A stretch of DNA of 64,000 nt from Anagrus nilaparvatae (Eukaryota; Arthropoda; Insecta; Hymenoptera; Mymaridae): contig JAKSXM010000266.1 of the NCBI GenBank assembly GCA_022575985.1, positions 1,736,001-1,800,000 on the forward strand, given 5' to 3'. Position numbers and translations under genes: made by a program. The stretch's first letter is position 1; every line of letters begins with the position of its first letter. Below, one piece after another: positions 1 to 10,985 of this stretch. A model generated the notes under the pieces. That model did no database searches. It was not told the DNA's origin and saw nothing but the letters and a program-made list of their open reading frames with translations.

Positions 1-1137
1 GAAACGGAGCCTATCACGTCATTCCAGATGCTCTTTCAAGAGCCCACGAAGATTTAGTAATGGTATCTACTGGAAATTAGTAGTCCCAAAAGAAAATCGT
101 GAATATATACTAAAAGAATGCCATGAAGAACATAGAGGTCACTTAGGCATAAAAAAGTCATATTATAGAGCTTTCAAGCTATATTACTGGCCAGGTATGA
201 ATAGAGATATGGCAAAATACATTAAGGCGTGCTATATATGCCAACTAGTTAAACCAGTATATGGTAAACCAGCAGGATTCAAGGAAAAACGGAAAATACC
301 ATCAATATGGACACATGTTGCTTCAGACTGTATGGGACCTTTTCCAAGATTCAAGAATGGCTATAACTTCATCGTAATGTTTGAAGATTTATTCACAAAA
401 TATGCAGAGGTCATACCAATCAGGAAGAAGGATGGACAATAGTGAAAAACTTCAAGCAATACGTGATTTATAGGCATGGCACTCCGGAACAGTTAACTTC
501 TGATAATGGAACAGGATACAAAAATAAAGAAATGTACAACCTGCTAGAAAAACATGACATTGAACATGCGCTAGTACCTCCAGGGTATCCACAAAGCGAC
601 CCAGTTGAGAGGCTCAACCGAACACTCCATTCCATGATCAGAGCATATATAACGCCAGACTACAGAACATGGGACTCAGAACTTATGGAAAAAGTCTTTA
701 ATTACAACACATCAGTCCATGAAACAATAATTTATTCACCTTTCTATCTCTGCTACGGCCGCAATCCATCTCTAACACCGACATTAAAAAGATCTGAAGA
801 ACATAAAGTAGCCAAAAATTCGGCCGAACGAAAAGAAGAAATGATACATATACGGCAAATAGCAAAAGATAACCAGAAAGAGTCAACTGAACGACAAGCA
901 AGAAATTATGATCTTGGTAGAACCTCTCATAACTTGAAAATCGGAGACAGAGTTTGGATCACAAACATAGTTCTCTCAAATACGTCAGAAAATGTAGCAG
1001 GTGGTCTAGCTCCGAAAAATAGAGGAGAATATATACTGACCAGACAAGTTACAGACAACCTCTTCGAATTAACAGGCGAAAACGGTGTTGTAGAAAACAC
1101 ATATCACGTAAAAGACCTAAAACACGTAAATGAATAA
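1..1137 (+). pseudogene. Gypsy-type pol fragment: end of RNase H and integrase
   Basis: This is the 3' part of a Ty3/Gypsy polyprotein; the reverse transcriptase lies off the left edge. The first bases read as a PDALSRA-type segment, which closes the RNase H/connection region in Gypsy elements. The integrase zinc-binding module follows, with paired histidines at about 121-150 and a C-x2-C at about 230-242. The catalytic core has Asp in SDCMGPF near 328, Asp in TSDNGTGY at 502-504 and Glu in PVERLNRT at 607-609, so the DDE triad is visible. The frame breaks near 440, where a TAG and a frame change split the core into an 81-residue and a 231-residue part. The C-terminal part ends with a chromodomain-less basic module. 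Family assignment is confident; the copy cannot make one intact integrase as it stands. Confidence 0.88.
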
Positions 1138-2665
1138 TTTTCAATTTCATCTAAAGAGCCGCCAAAAATAAAAGAAAATTCTGTAAATCAAGATATAAAA
1201 GATAGCAATGTAATTCAAGAGACGAGCACAAATAAAAATAAGCCAGTTAAACCAGGAAGGCCTAAAACGAAAAAACTTGGTAAGGTCAGAAAAACGACAC
1301 TAGCACCTTAAAAACTTAATGCAAATCCAGTAATTTATACAAATAAAGAAAACTCAGATAACCAATATAAGCCGTATCACAGATACATAACTTGAATCAA
1401 AATTTCAGAAGAGGTCAACAAGAGACCAGAAGATAAAGAAGAAAAATCGGTCAACAAAAGACCAGAAGAAAGAAGTAAAGAGGCCATCAAGAGGCCCGAA
1501 GATAATATTATAAAAAAACAGCGCGGCCGACCGCGCAAAGCTCAAGTAGGGGTAGGGGGCGAGCTTCAAAATATCAGTTACGTGAACAGCGCCTATATCG
1601 ATTCTAACTTTATCGCGCGCGTCTTAAATAACTGCGACAGAAGTCGTACTCTGTAAATATTGTAAAATAAAATATATAAGTTTTAAGAATTAGCACTAGT
1701 TATATATATATAAAAAAAACACTAAATATTATTATAATTAAAACACTATAACTAAAATTAAATGGTCGAAACGTAACGTCACAGAAAACTAAATCGGTTA
1801 CAGATGAACACCACCGTGTATAAGTGGACTTTAAGCTTAGGCAAGAACGTCGATCAGCTACAATTTTCAATAACTACGAGAAAATTCGAAGATGTAGACG
1901 GTAGTTGGAAACTGGGAATACAGGTTTCCTTAAAAAAAATACCAGCTACTCCAACATTCGTCTCACGAGCGTAATTACAGAAGCTCCAAACACCAAGCAG
2001 ATAAGAACACAAGAAGGGCACCCAGCAATAGAACGACCTCCGGCAGCAGTACCAAGATCAATTAACATCAATAAACTAGATGACAAAGTAATAAGAGAGG
2101 TTATGCTCAAAGTATTAGACCTGTCTAGGGGAGGCTCAATGAAACGGTGATATTAAAACTAATGGCCTCATACAACAGAGTATCAACACAAACAAAGGCC
2201 ACTGAGGAGACCATGGGCAATAGAAAACGTTCCGGCCTCTGAAGAAAAAACCATGACCAAACAGGAAATACTCAGACCTAAAGAAGCCGGTTCCAAAGAT
2301 ATAACCGGACCCAAGCCTAAGTATAGCCGAGAAGATCACAGGAGTATGGGCCAAAAAATAGAAGAGCACTGCATGATGTTCGAATTTAATCAAACATATT
2401 TATATCTCAGGGAGCTCTATAGAAACTACCAGAATATAAATAAGAAAATAGACGACTGGACGAACGAGAAGAAAAAAATACAGTCGATACACATCTCAAG
2501 GCAAAAAGAAAAAGTGGAGGATCAACGCCGAACATATTAGACCATTGGAACAAGAGTGACAAAATATTTATGAAGAGTACACATCAATAGTTAACAATAT
2601 GCCGGAAAACGCAAGGCGTTTCTTCCGGATCGTTCTACTTAAAAAATATTTAGACCTGCCCTACA
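1138..2665 (+). pseudogene. Post-integrase tail of the Gypsy element with two short unknown ORFs
   Basis: I recognise no conserved domain here. From 1141 to about 1310 a lysine- and proline-rich reading frame continues past the integrase, and another such frame runs to about 1656. Two short ORFs follow, 1905-2150 (81 aa) and 2253-2540 (95 aa); the second is charged and helix-prone. A further open stretch at about 2580-2665 is arginine-rich. The position, between integrase and a purine-rich tract, is where Gypsy elements carry an accessory or envelope gene, so this may be a decayed third ORF. It has none of the membrane signatures seen in the env-like relic at 3865-4703. Function is unknown. 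Confidence 0.4.
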
Positions 2666-2698
2666 ATTAGGTTGTCTAGCCACAAGCTAAACAACCAT

Positions 2699-3066
2699 TG
2701 GGGGGTGGGGTATAATGCAGACTTATTATTGCAGACTTAATATGTATATATTAAGTATATTATATTATATATATTATGCTTAATATATACTTAATACTTA
2801 TTATTTCCGCATTAGAGTGATTTAAATTATCATAACCCAAGCAAGAGAAATTTGGCAACGCTCGATCAACGACGGCTGGACACAGCCGAAAAGAAAAAAA
2901 AGAGAGTTCCATATGCTCGCGCCATTCTTGTACCGGTCTTGTAAAAGCCAGTTTCATATACCGCATAGACACATTTTATTAGAGTTTCGTATTAATTCAG
3001 TTTTATTTAATAACATTCTTAGCTTGATTTTTGTTCATTTATAATAGTCCAGTATATTATAAATAG
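2699..3066 (+). other. Candidate polypurine tract and possible 3' LTR remnant
   Basis: A G-rich run at about 2699-2710 looks like a plus-strand primer (polypurine tract). The sequence after it changes character: an AT-rich block is followed by a moderately GC segment with an LTR-like texture. No second copy of this sequence is in the window, so the LTR call rests only on position downstream of the Gypsy pol and on the G-run. Confidence 0.3.
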
Positions 3067-3681
3067 TTTATAATTTTAATTCTATAACTCTAAAGGAGAA
3101 ATATCATCAGAATTTGTTCCTCGATTTATTCGTGTTTTGATTGGTCGCGTCGATTTTATCATGCGCGTGAATTATATTTTTTATTGGGTGCTAGCGGTAT
3201 AGAATACAGCAAGTTCTCTGTCACATAAACTCTCGCGTGCTATTTAATTTTTAATGTTATTTAATCTTTTAATATAATTATTTATTAATAAAATTTTGTG
3301 TATTTTTTATTATAATTAAATATAAATAAGAAATATAATATTTTTCTCAATTTATTATACAATCTTCTTTATAATCTTCTTTATAATTTTAATTCTATAA
3401 CTCTAAAGGAGAAATATCATCAGAATTTGTTCCTCGATTTATTCGTGTTTTGATTGGTCGCGTCGATTTTATCATGCGCGTGAATTATATTTTTTATTGG
3501 GTGCTAGCGGTATAGAATACAGCAAGTTCTCTGTCACATAAACTCTCGCGTGCTATTTAATTTTTAATGTTATTTAATCTTTTAATATAATTATTTATTA
3601 ATAAAATTTTGTGTATTTTTTATTATAATTAAATATAAATAAGAAATACAATATTTTTCTCAATTTATTATACAATCTTCT
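3067..3681. repeat. Tandem duplication, 313-bp unit, two copies
   Basis: Unit 1 starts at 3067 and unit 2 at 3380; the same offset of 313 holds at the end of the unit (tacaatcttct at 3358 and 3671). Across about 300 aligned bases I see one difference, t versus c in the aaataYaata segment. The near identity points to a recent duplication or an assembly duplication. The unit contains no ORF. It lies just upstream of the env-like relic and could be part of an LTR or promoter block, which I cannot show. Confidence 0.9.
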
Positions 3682-3864
3682 AAAAATTTCGTCTTCATTT
3701 TTGATCTGCAGTATCTGCCGCACGCTGTATAAAAAATTTGTAAAATAATTTTTAATATTAATTTTTTAATTTATTATTATAAACTGTCAAAATAATTATA
3801 AATTTTAGTAAAAAATGTTTAAACTATAATAAAACATTACATCTGTAGGTGCGACATATAATAC

Positions 3865-4703
3865 ATGAAAACTATCGAGTATTTGGTCATCTTATTATTA
3901 AATTTCATAAAAACTAAAGAATGCGATTTTACTTACGAAATTAAACTGCTTCAAGTGAACACCGAAGTAACAGCAATTAAAATGAAAGTGCCACAGCTCC
4001 AATCAAAATCATACCAAGCGTTAAGATCCATTGCCCAGCAGTTTTTACCAAAATTGGCGAAAAAAACGTGACTTCTCAAGTGAAATTCAGGAATGACTAC
4101 ATGGGAATTAATCATTTTAGAAAAAAAGCATTTTTTATTTCAGAATTGGAATTAAATAACATACCATCTTGTAGGAATAAATTGTATTTTAGAAAACCAC
4201 CGGTAATCCAATCAAATCCCAGTTGCATAGCAGAGCTGTTTGTACACTCAAAATTAAATTGCGAGGTAGTAGATAAACCGGTTGAAGAGCCATTTACAAG
4301 TCAAACGAGATTGGGAATAGTTTTTTCTTTTGGCCACCCAACATTTTTATCACTAGATTGCCCAAGCCAAAAACTTACACAAATGGCTAAAGGACTAGGA
4401 GTGGTAGACTTACCAGCACAATGCGAATTAAATGTGAACGGAGTTATTATCAAGGGCCCCACTAGTGCGACACCAGAACCAGCAAAACCAAAAATTACTC
4501 CACAGTATGTGTTAGCATACAGATTTGAGTATCACGTAGACATATTGTCAACAGTAGTAATAATTGCATTCCTATGTAACGTGTGCCTGTGAATATTCGT
4601 GGGGTGTAATAGGAAAAGAAAAATATATAAGAGATTTAAGGTGGACCAGGAGCTGACAGAAGTAGTGAGTAAATTAAGTGAACCGAGAATAAACTCAAAG
4701 TAA
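3865..4703 (+). pseudogene. Envelope-like glycoprotein relic of an endogenous insect retroelement
   Basis: The reading frame starts with a hydrophobic leader consistent with a signal peptide (codons from 3865). It shifts frame at an A-run near 4058-4071 and continues in another frame to 4592. The second part has spaced cysteines and ends in a hydrophobic segment, the expected membrane anchor. An in-frame TGA at 4590-4592 interrupts that anchor. The same frame then continues to 4703 as a short basic, charged tail, as cytoplasmic tails of such proteins do. The total is well short of the usual 450-550 residues of insect retroviral or baculovirus-F-like envelopes, so it is also internally deleted. 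It is non-functional as it stands. The env call comes from architecture rather than a database hit. Confidence 0.5.
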
Positions 4704-4883
4704 ATTAAAATATGTTGAAACGAAATTTCTTTTGTGCTAGTAATATTAGATTAAGTTATAAAATTTGACAAAATTTAGATTAAATTATAATAAATAAATT
4801 AAGTGTTAAAAAAGCTAAAATTTTTTAGCCGTTTTCATCCTTAGATCCGTCTTTACAAATTGGAGATTTTTTTTAATTTTGTA

Positions 4884-7462
4884 TAGTAGGCGCTCGTTAG
4901 TCCGAATTAATTGGGGCGAAGACCGGACCGGATTATGAAAAATTCTGATTAAGCGGAGTGCATATATTGAAGAATAAATATGCTTAAAAGTTAAATGAAT
5001 TAAATAAATGCAGGTGTACGTGTTCGTGTTCGTGTACGTGTATTAAATTAAGAAATTCAATAAGATTTAGCTTATCCTAAACATAATAAGTTGTCCTGAT
5101 TTTCCACCTGACTGAATCTCAAAAATTTAGAGAAGGTTTATTTATAGCTGTAATATTCTGAAGAAGTAGGAGGGAAGAAGCAGTGTGATAATATTTGAGT
5201 GAGAGAGTATAAATATGTTATTCCTAAATATTTTCGATATTACTCTGCTATTAGACATTTAGAACGATTGATTGCTCTTTGAGTAAAAATAATCTTCAAA
5301 AATGGTTTCTCAAGAAAGGCAGATTCTTAACATAACGATTGAAAATTCGCCACGGCCATTTAAAGCAGTTAAACGAAAACATCATACCTGCAAAATCCAG
5401 GAAAAGTTAGAGACTCTCAAGCGTTTGAAATCTGGTGACGCGTCAGCTAAAATAATAGCTGCAGAGCTACGTGTCGGAGTATCTACGATCTGTGATTAGA
5501 AAAAGAAAGAAGCTGAATTTTCAAATTTTAGCAGATCAGTTTATTCTTCATCTGTCTTAGAAAAAAGGTGTACGTTAAAAACTTCAGTCTACCATGAAAT
5601 AAATGAAGCTATCTACATTTGGTTTTTGCAACAAAGGTCAACTGGTGCTCCAATAACTGGGCCAATTATACAAGCTCAAGCAATAAAAATGAGTAGGCTT
5701 ATCGATATCAACTCTAAATTTACTGCCAGTGATGGATGGTGTAAGCGGTGGAAAAAGCGTTATGGCGTGAGAATTTTAGCTATTACTGGCGAAAAATTAT
5801 CTTCAGATACTGTTGCTGCTGCGGATTATGTTAAACAATTTTCAAGTCTAGTTGCTGGTTATTCACCTCAACAAATCTACAACGCTGATGAAATCGGTTT
5901 ATTTTATAGACTTTTACCAAGAAAATGCTACGTATCGAAAAAAGAGAAATCTGCGCCTGGCTATAAAATGAGCAAAGAAAGGCTGTCTATTTTGGCATGT
6001 AGCAATGCTGCAGGTAATCATAAGTTACCTCTCATGGTTACTGGTAAATCTGCAAATCAAGAATAATAAGGCACGAGATGGATAATTTGAAAGTTCACTA
6101 TCGAGGCCAAACTAAAGCATGGATGAATTCTTTTTTATTTACTGACTGGTTTGAAAAACAGTTTGTTCCTGCTGTAAAAATATATTGCAAAGATAACGAT
6201 CTACCGGAACGAGCTCCTCTCATTGTGGATAATGCTCCATGTCATCTTGTTGGAAATGCGCTAGAATGTGGAGATATAAAAACAATTTTTTTACCACCTA
6301 ATGCAACTCCATTAATTCAGCCAATAGATCAAGAAGTATTGCAAAATTTGAAGCAGGGATACAATAAAAGGCTGCTTAAAAAAATTTTAAGTGATGAAAA
6401 AGGCGACAACAACTTACCTTTAACTTTAGCTAAAATGTTAAAGAATGTTAACATGAAAAATGTGATTGATTGGATTTCAAGTGGATGGGATGACATTTCT
6501 TGTGAAGCATTGAGGAAATCATGGAAAAAATTGTGGCCAGACTTAAATTTTGGTAATTCAAAAAAATCTAAAAAAAAAGATAATCAGTCTGAAAAATTAT
6601 TAAATCTAGTAAAATTAATTCCTGGTTGCGAAGAATCAAATGAGGATGACGTAGAAGAATGTACCCTAACTCTATGTGAAGAAAAATTCACAGATGAAGA
6701 TATCATTGCCATGTTTCAAAATCCTGATGATACTTCTCTCAATAATTCAGACGATGAAGATGACATTGAAGCTAATAATAATCAATCGAATTCTGACACT
6801 AACCCCCATACAGAAGCTGAAAAAATTTTTGAAAAAGCTCTCAATTACGTTAGTAAACAGTCAGAGTCAACAACAGTTGATTTTAATACGCTTAAATATT
6901 GGTTAGATTTTGCTAGAATAAACAAAAATAAATCACAACGTCAAGTAAAATTAACAAATTTCTTCAAGCCTAAATAAAAAAAAACAATCGGCCCTTTTTA
7001 GGGCCATAATCATTTTAACGTAGAACACCTATTCATGTAAAATTTAATTTATGAAAAAGCGCATTAAAATTTTTTGCTAAAAAAAAAAATTTTATCCTCT
7101 TTAGCTCATCCTTTTTTAAATTTTATCAAGATAATTCTTTTATTTTCCTTTGAATTTAAAATCTTTCTTTTGTTATTAAAATATCTTTAAATAACTATAG
7201 CAATGGTAACGCCTACCATAATAAAGATTTTAAATTAAAAGAAAAATAAAAGTAAATAAATTTTAAAAATACTAAACCTAATGAATAAACTACTTATTCT
7301 TAAGCATATTATTTTTATAATCTTTTTTAAAATAATACGTTTACATATATCTTTTATTTAAAGTATCTTTTGAAAAATTTTCAAATACTTCCTCGCCGGC
7401 GCCACCTGATTCGGATAAGCGTCGTATGAATCATACGAGTCCCGATTAGTGGACGCCTACTG
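4884..7462 (+). mobile_element. Tigger (Tc1/mariner-pogo) DNA transposon, complete ends
   Basis: The left end reads TAGTAGGCGCTCGTTAGTCC and the right end, read inward on the minus strand, reads CAGTAGGCGTCCACTAATCG. They are clearly the same terminal inverted repeat with scattered substitutions. Both ends are bordered by TA (4882-4883 and 7463-7464), the target duplication of this superfamily. The element is 2,579 bp and encloses the transposase pseudogene at 5302-6977. The substituted first base of the left TIR and the broken ORF mark it as an old, inactive copy. Confidence 0.87.
5302..6977 (+). pseudogene. Tigger/jerky-like transposase (CENP-B type HTH plus DDE_1)
   Basis: The N-terminal part (5302-5499) is a CENP-B/pogo-type helix-turn-helix that would bind the element's ends. 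A TAG at 5497-5499 stops it, but the same frame runs on through the second DNA-binding domain (WCKRWKKRYGV near 5740). It then enters the catalytic core, with Asp in YNADEIGLFYR near 5885. A double stop and frame change at about 6064-6077 separate this from the rest. The remainder has Asp in IVDNAPCH near 6226 and the third acidic residue as Asp in PIDQEVLQN near 6325, so this is a DDD enzyme. The C-terminal half is acidic and ends in a TNFFKPK motif shared by many jerky/Tigger proteins. There is one stop and one frameshift in about 550 codons. Confidence 0.88.
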
Positions 7463-7764
7463 TACAATAAAGGCTAAGCCCGGTTCTATATAGTGAATCG
7501 GTCCACGAAAGATATTTAAAAACAAATTGTATTAAGCCAAAGTACACCTAAAAAAAATAGGATCTTTAAGTTTTCAGACCTTCAGATGCCTTTAGCTCTG
7601 ATTGGCAGCCTATTAATGACAAAAAAAACAGTACATTTTAGCGAGTTTTTAGTCAACTTTCTGATACTCCCGTGATAAATCGATTCTGTTAAAATGATCT
7701 TGCGACCTTTCATTCAAAAGGTTAGAAGATATACTTTGATATAAAATTACTTTTGGAAGTGATT

Positions 7765-8721
7765 TTAGTGCATCGTTTTGATTGTTAGACCATAATTAGA
7801 CCATAATATTAGCTCCAACAAAGGTGGTTTGGTCACAGAACATTGTCCTCTAGTTAACCCGAACCTCAGGGTATTAAAGGGACCTGTATAGTCTACCCAG
7901 CTTACCCTAAAAGGTTTATCGGGTCTAGTTATTCTACAGGCTGGTAAAATGCCCATTTTTCGTTTTAGTGTATTTAAGTTATACCTCATACAAGTGTTAC
8001 ACTTATGAATTTGGTTTCTAACCAAATTTGTCGCTATTATAACCCTAAATTCTTGCCTTAAAGTGGAGAGAGTTAGCAAACACCTCCATGTAGAGTCTTT
8101 TTATGGAAATAGTTTACTAAAAGTTGAAATATTGTGCATTTACCAGGAAGGATCCATGGGTGCTTTTGATCACAGTCAAGTAATGCAAAATGAATACAAT
8201 AACCTATTCTAAGCAAGTTTTAATCAAAAAATGGATCGAACCGACGCAAATTTAAGTCATTTAGTTTTTGATTAATTTTAAGAAAATTTATATTATTTGA
8301 GAAATAGTTATACTGAACTAAATAAATCCTAGTCTTTCTAGCTCTCACTAATTCTGGCACAGAAATTAAATTACAGAACTTCCTATAATATTTTACCTTA
8401 AAACATTGATTTTTGAATAAAGTAGATTTTTGTTTTAATTTAATTTTGCTTTTAGCAACCGCTTTGTCTACAAATCTAAGTACATAAGCTGTGTTTCTTA
8501 GGAGTATAAATAAAATAGAGTATTTATTGATTATATCTATCATAGTTATTTTAGGTTTTTCTGAAGAGGTAACAAGAGAATTAACATTAAATAAATTTAC
8601 TCATTTACTTTAGATGATATTATCAAGATTTATTGGTTCATTAAACATTACTCCCCCTTATCACCAAAGAGAATAATCCTGTAATTGGCCGGGAGGTACA
8701 CCTCTATAAATATAATCAGCC

Positions 8722-8723
<2 letters not shown>
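7765..8723 (-). pseudogene. BEL/Pao linker, zinc-binding domain and integrase start
   Basis: The frame resumes at 8723 directly after the LINE with a PADYIYRGVPPGQL segment. Residues from 8543 to 8220 match the KYSSL...AYVLRFVD and FDPFFD anchors that precede the integrase. The segment 8079-7765 contains the zinc-binding module (LTLSTLRQEF, then HKCNTCMRYN). It also has a PFRVSWVDYTGPF block, which includes the first catalytic Asp of BEL integrases. The rest of the integrase core is lost. Intervening stops near 8660 and 8150 make this a pseudogene. Confidence 0.8.
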
Positions 8724-8755
<32 letters not shown>

Positions 8756-8946
8756 GGCCCCTTCAAGAAGGGGCCTTTTTCGTACGACGAGGAGAATGCA
8801 TTTACGCATACCATACACGCGTACTGTATGGTTATGTGGGACTCAACCTCAAATTTGTATCTGGGGTTGCCCAGATATACACAATTGAGGAATTACAATA
8901 CCCACTAAACTCCCCACCCTCCTGCATTTATGACAATATCATAGAA

Positions 8947-8988
8947 TCCGGACCGGGACTCCCTGTTTAGGTATTACTTCGGTCCGGA
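8947..8988 (-). ncRNA. Stem-loop in the LINE 3' UTR
   Basis: TCCGGACC (8947-8954) pairs perfectly with GGTCCGGA (8981-8988) around a 26-nt loop. The second R1 fragment has the same loop with a differently sequenced but equally perfect stem at 20528-20573. Further hairpins lie downstream in the transcript, for example a GGCCCCTTC/GAAGGGGCC hairpin next to the poly(A). The likely role is recognition of the RNA by its own reverse transcriptase, as for R1/R2-type 3' UTRs; that role is inferred. Confidence 0.65.
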
Positions 8989-9045
8989 AACAATGCAGCC
9001 CAGGCATTTCTTCGCCATACCCTGTCAATAAAGGAGGAGATTTTC

Positions 9046-10944
9046 CTACGAGAGGAAACCTTCCTCCTTTTTTCCAATCAGTGTCGCCCGTACGTACTCT
9101 GCCACACTGTACCAGTTAGCGGCACTGCGCAGCATTTCCGGGACGACTACTTCCGGCCTCCATTCATCGAAGGGCGGTCGCCCTTCAGCGAAGCGAGGAC
9201 ACCCAAAAAAGGTGTGCTCAGCGGTATCCAGCTCGCCCGGGCAATGCAAGCATTCCGGAGATGTCACCTTGCTCCACTTGAAAAGCATATCGCGGAAATA
9301 ACCGTGACCAGTTAGGAACTGTGTGAGGTAGAAGTCTACCTCTCCATGATCACGGTTCATCCAGCTTTCCAAATCGATGATAAGGCGGTGTGTCCAACGT
9401 CCCCTCGGGTCACCATTCCACCTATACTGCCAACATTCCATTGTGCGGGAGCGAGCGCGAACGGAAGCTACGTCACGCTCTTCTTCCCCACGGTTATAGA
9501 TCGCCTGCCTTTCCAAGGCAAGCAGGTCGATGGGAATCACCCGAGCCACCACCTGGATCGCTGGCTCTGATACTGTCTTGTACGAGCAAGCGATTCGAAG
9601 TGCCCCCTGCCTCTGCACTACCTTTAGTTTCTTGCAGTACTTTTTTATGCGGACATTGTCCGCCCACACCTCTGCACCGTAGAGCAAGATGGAGTTAACT
9701 GTCGTCATCAACAGCCTCCTCTTCTCAGATCTGGGACCGCCGATGTTCGTCATTAGCCACGAGAGGGACTTTGTCACCCGGCCAGCCTTTTCACAGGCCT
9801 GCTGGAATTGTCTATTGTAGGTCAACTTGTTATCCAAGAAGACCCCCAAATATTTGACCGATGGTTTGGTCTGGATCATAAGGGGATTACCTCCGTCATC
9901 AAAGCTGATGCCGAATATGGTATCAACCCTTCTCCGGGTCAGAAGGACAATCTCCGTTTTCGGGACTGCCGGTCTTAGTCCGTGATCCGACATCCAGCTA
10001 TTGATAAGGCGCATGGCCTCATCCAAGGTATTCTGCTGGTCCTCTGGCTCTCGAGCTGTTATGGTTAGAGCAACGTCATCCGCGTATCCGATCATGGAGC
10101 ATCCATCCGAGAGCTCAATCTTTAGCAAGCCGTCGTAAAAGGCATTCCACAGATCAGGACCCAGAACTGAACCCTGCGCTATGCCTGCGCTTAATACTTT
10201 ACCTCTTGTGCCATCGAGCGTGTCCCAGCGCAGGTATCGGTCCCGGAGGTAATCTTTGAGTATATTTCTCAGATAATCCGGAACTCTGAATACCTGCTCG
10301 AGGGAGTGCAACATATCGTCCCACTTAGCCGAGTTGAATGCGTTTTTCACATCCAACGTGACAAGCAGGACGTCCGGTTTAATATCCGGCCGCACTTGTC
10401 TGGCCCTCATAACCACCTTCACGACCTGCTTGATGGCACCGATCGTGGAACGCCCCTCACGAAAGCCGTGTTGGTCGTCGCTAAGGTCACCCGCTTCCCT
10501 AATTGCTTGCCGCAATCTTCCTCTGACCATGCTCTCCATCACCTTGCCAATGGTATTTAACATACACAATGGTCTATAAGATGATGGAGATCCTGGTTCA
10601 CCCTTTCCCTTGCTTATCAGAGCCAGACGGGCCACTTTCCAGTCCCTTGGAAAGGCGCCTGCCACGAGGCACGCGTTAAACATGCCAAGCAGGAGACCAG
10701 GGATTACCTTTGCAGCCGCCTTAAGGGCTTCCGCGGGTATTCCGTCTGGTCCTGGCGCTTTCCCATTTTTCATTGACCTAATTGCCTGAAGCATCTCCGC
10801 CTCGATAAATAGCGGAACTTGCTCCCTCGGGACATCCAAAGCAGGGTGTTGTTGGTTTGGATGATCCGGGAAGAGAGCGTCCACTATTCTTTTGGTCGTT
10901 GCTTCATCCATCGTGTTGTCACATCCGGACTTAAGTTTGCCCAT
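9046..10944 (-). CDS. LINE ORF2 C-terminal part: reverse transcriptase and CCHC zinc knuckle
   Basis: This is a 632-residue uninterrupted frame encoding an R1/Jockey-superfamily reverse transcriptase, the enzyme that copies the element RNA at the nicked target. Visible motifs are KAPGPDGIPAEALK (fingers, about residue 62), YRPLCMLNTIGKV, HGFREGRST, LDVKNAFNSAKW (palm motif A), GIAQGSVLGPDLWN (motif B) and the catalytic YADD (motif C). The thumb is followed by a C-terminal CLHCPGELDTAEHTFFGC knuckle. The Met at 10944 is not the natural start, because the frame continues open to the truncation at 10972. There is no N-terminal endonuclease. The RT chemistry residues are all present, so the fragment is coding-intact, but it is orphaned from a promoter. 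The clade call of R1 rests on overall motif style. Confidence 0.9.
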   Translation of the reverse strand: MGKLKSGCDNTMDEATTKRIVDALFPDHPNQQHPALDVPREQVPLFIEAEMLQAIRSMKNGKAPGPDGIPAEALKAAAKVIPGLLLGMFNACLVAGAFPRDWKVARLALISKGKGEPGSPSSYRPLCMLNTIGKVMESMVRGRLRQAIREAGDLSDDQHGFREGRSTIGAIKQVVKVVMRARQVRPDIKPDVLLVTLDVKNAFNSAKWDDMLHSLEQVFRVPDYLRNILKDYLRDRYLRWDTLDGTRGKVLSAGIAQGSVLGPDLWNAFYDGLLKIELSDGCSMIGYADDVALTITAREPEDQQNTLDEAMRLINSWMSDHGLRPAVPKTEIVLLTRRRVDTIFGISFDDGGNPLMIQTKPSVKYLGVFLDNKLTYNRQFQQACEKAGRVTKSLSWLMTNIGGPRSEKRRLLMTTVNSILLYGAEVWADNVRIKKYCKKLKVVQRQGALRIACSYKTVSEPAIQVVARVIPIDLLALERQAIYNRGEEERDVASVRARSRTMECWQYRWNGDPRGRWTHRLIIDLESWMNRDHGEVDFYLTQFLTGHGYFRDMLFKWSKVTSPECLHCPGELDTAEHTFFGCPRFAEGRPPFDEWRPEVVVPEMLRSAANWYSVAEYVRATLIGKKEEGFLS

Positions 10945-10985
10945 GACAACCTTATATCCCAGGCCCCACGGGTATAATCAGCCGG

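Larger units (their letters stand above)
8724..10972 (-). mobile_element. 5'-truncated R1-clade LINE inserted in the BEL relic
   Basis: The insertion is bounded by a perfect 13-bp duplication, TATAATCAGCCGG, at 8711-8723 and 10973-10985. The 3' end (low coordinates) has a poly(A) tail, seen as a poly(T) run of about 30 on the plus strand. It is followed inward by a GC-rich 3' UTR of about 290 bp and then the ORF. The 5' end is cut inside ORF2: the frame is open right up to 10972. The endonuclease domain and ORF1 are absent, as expected from incomplete target-primed reverse transcription. The higher GC content and the absence of stops set it apart from its surroundings and point to a recent insertion. 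Confidence 0.93.

Noticed and set aside
1674..1760. LTR border between the Gypsy tail and following ORFs
   Set aside because: AT-rich with a TA run but no repeat elsewhere in the window to support it.
8090..8220. Separate gene between the two BEL segments
   Set aside because: It lies between conserved BEL blocks in the correct order and is best read as decayed BEL sequence.
9346..9698. Plus-strand ORFs opposite the R1 reverse transcriptase
   Set aside because: They are antisense shadows of a GC-rich coding frame with clear RT motifs on the minus strand.
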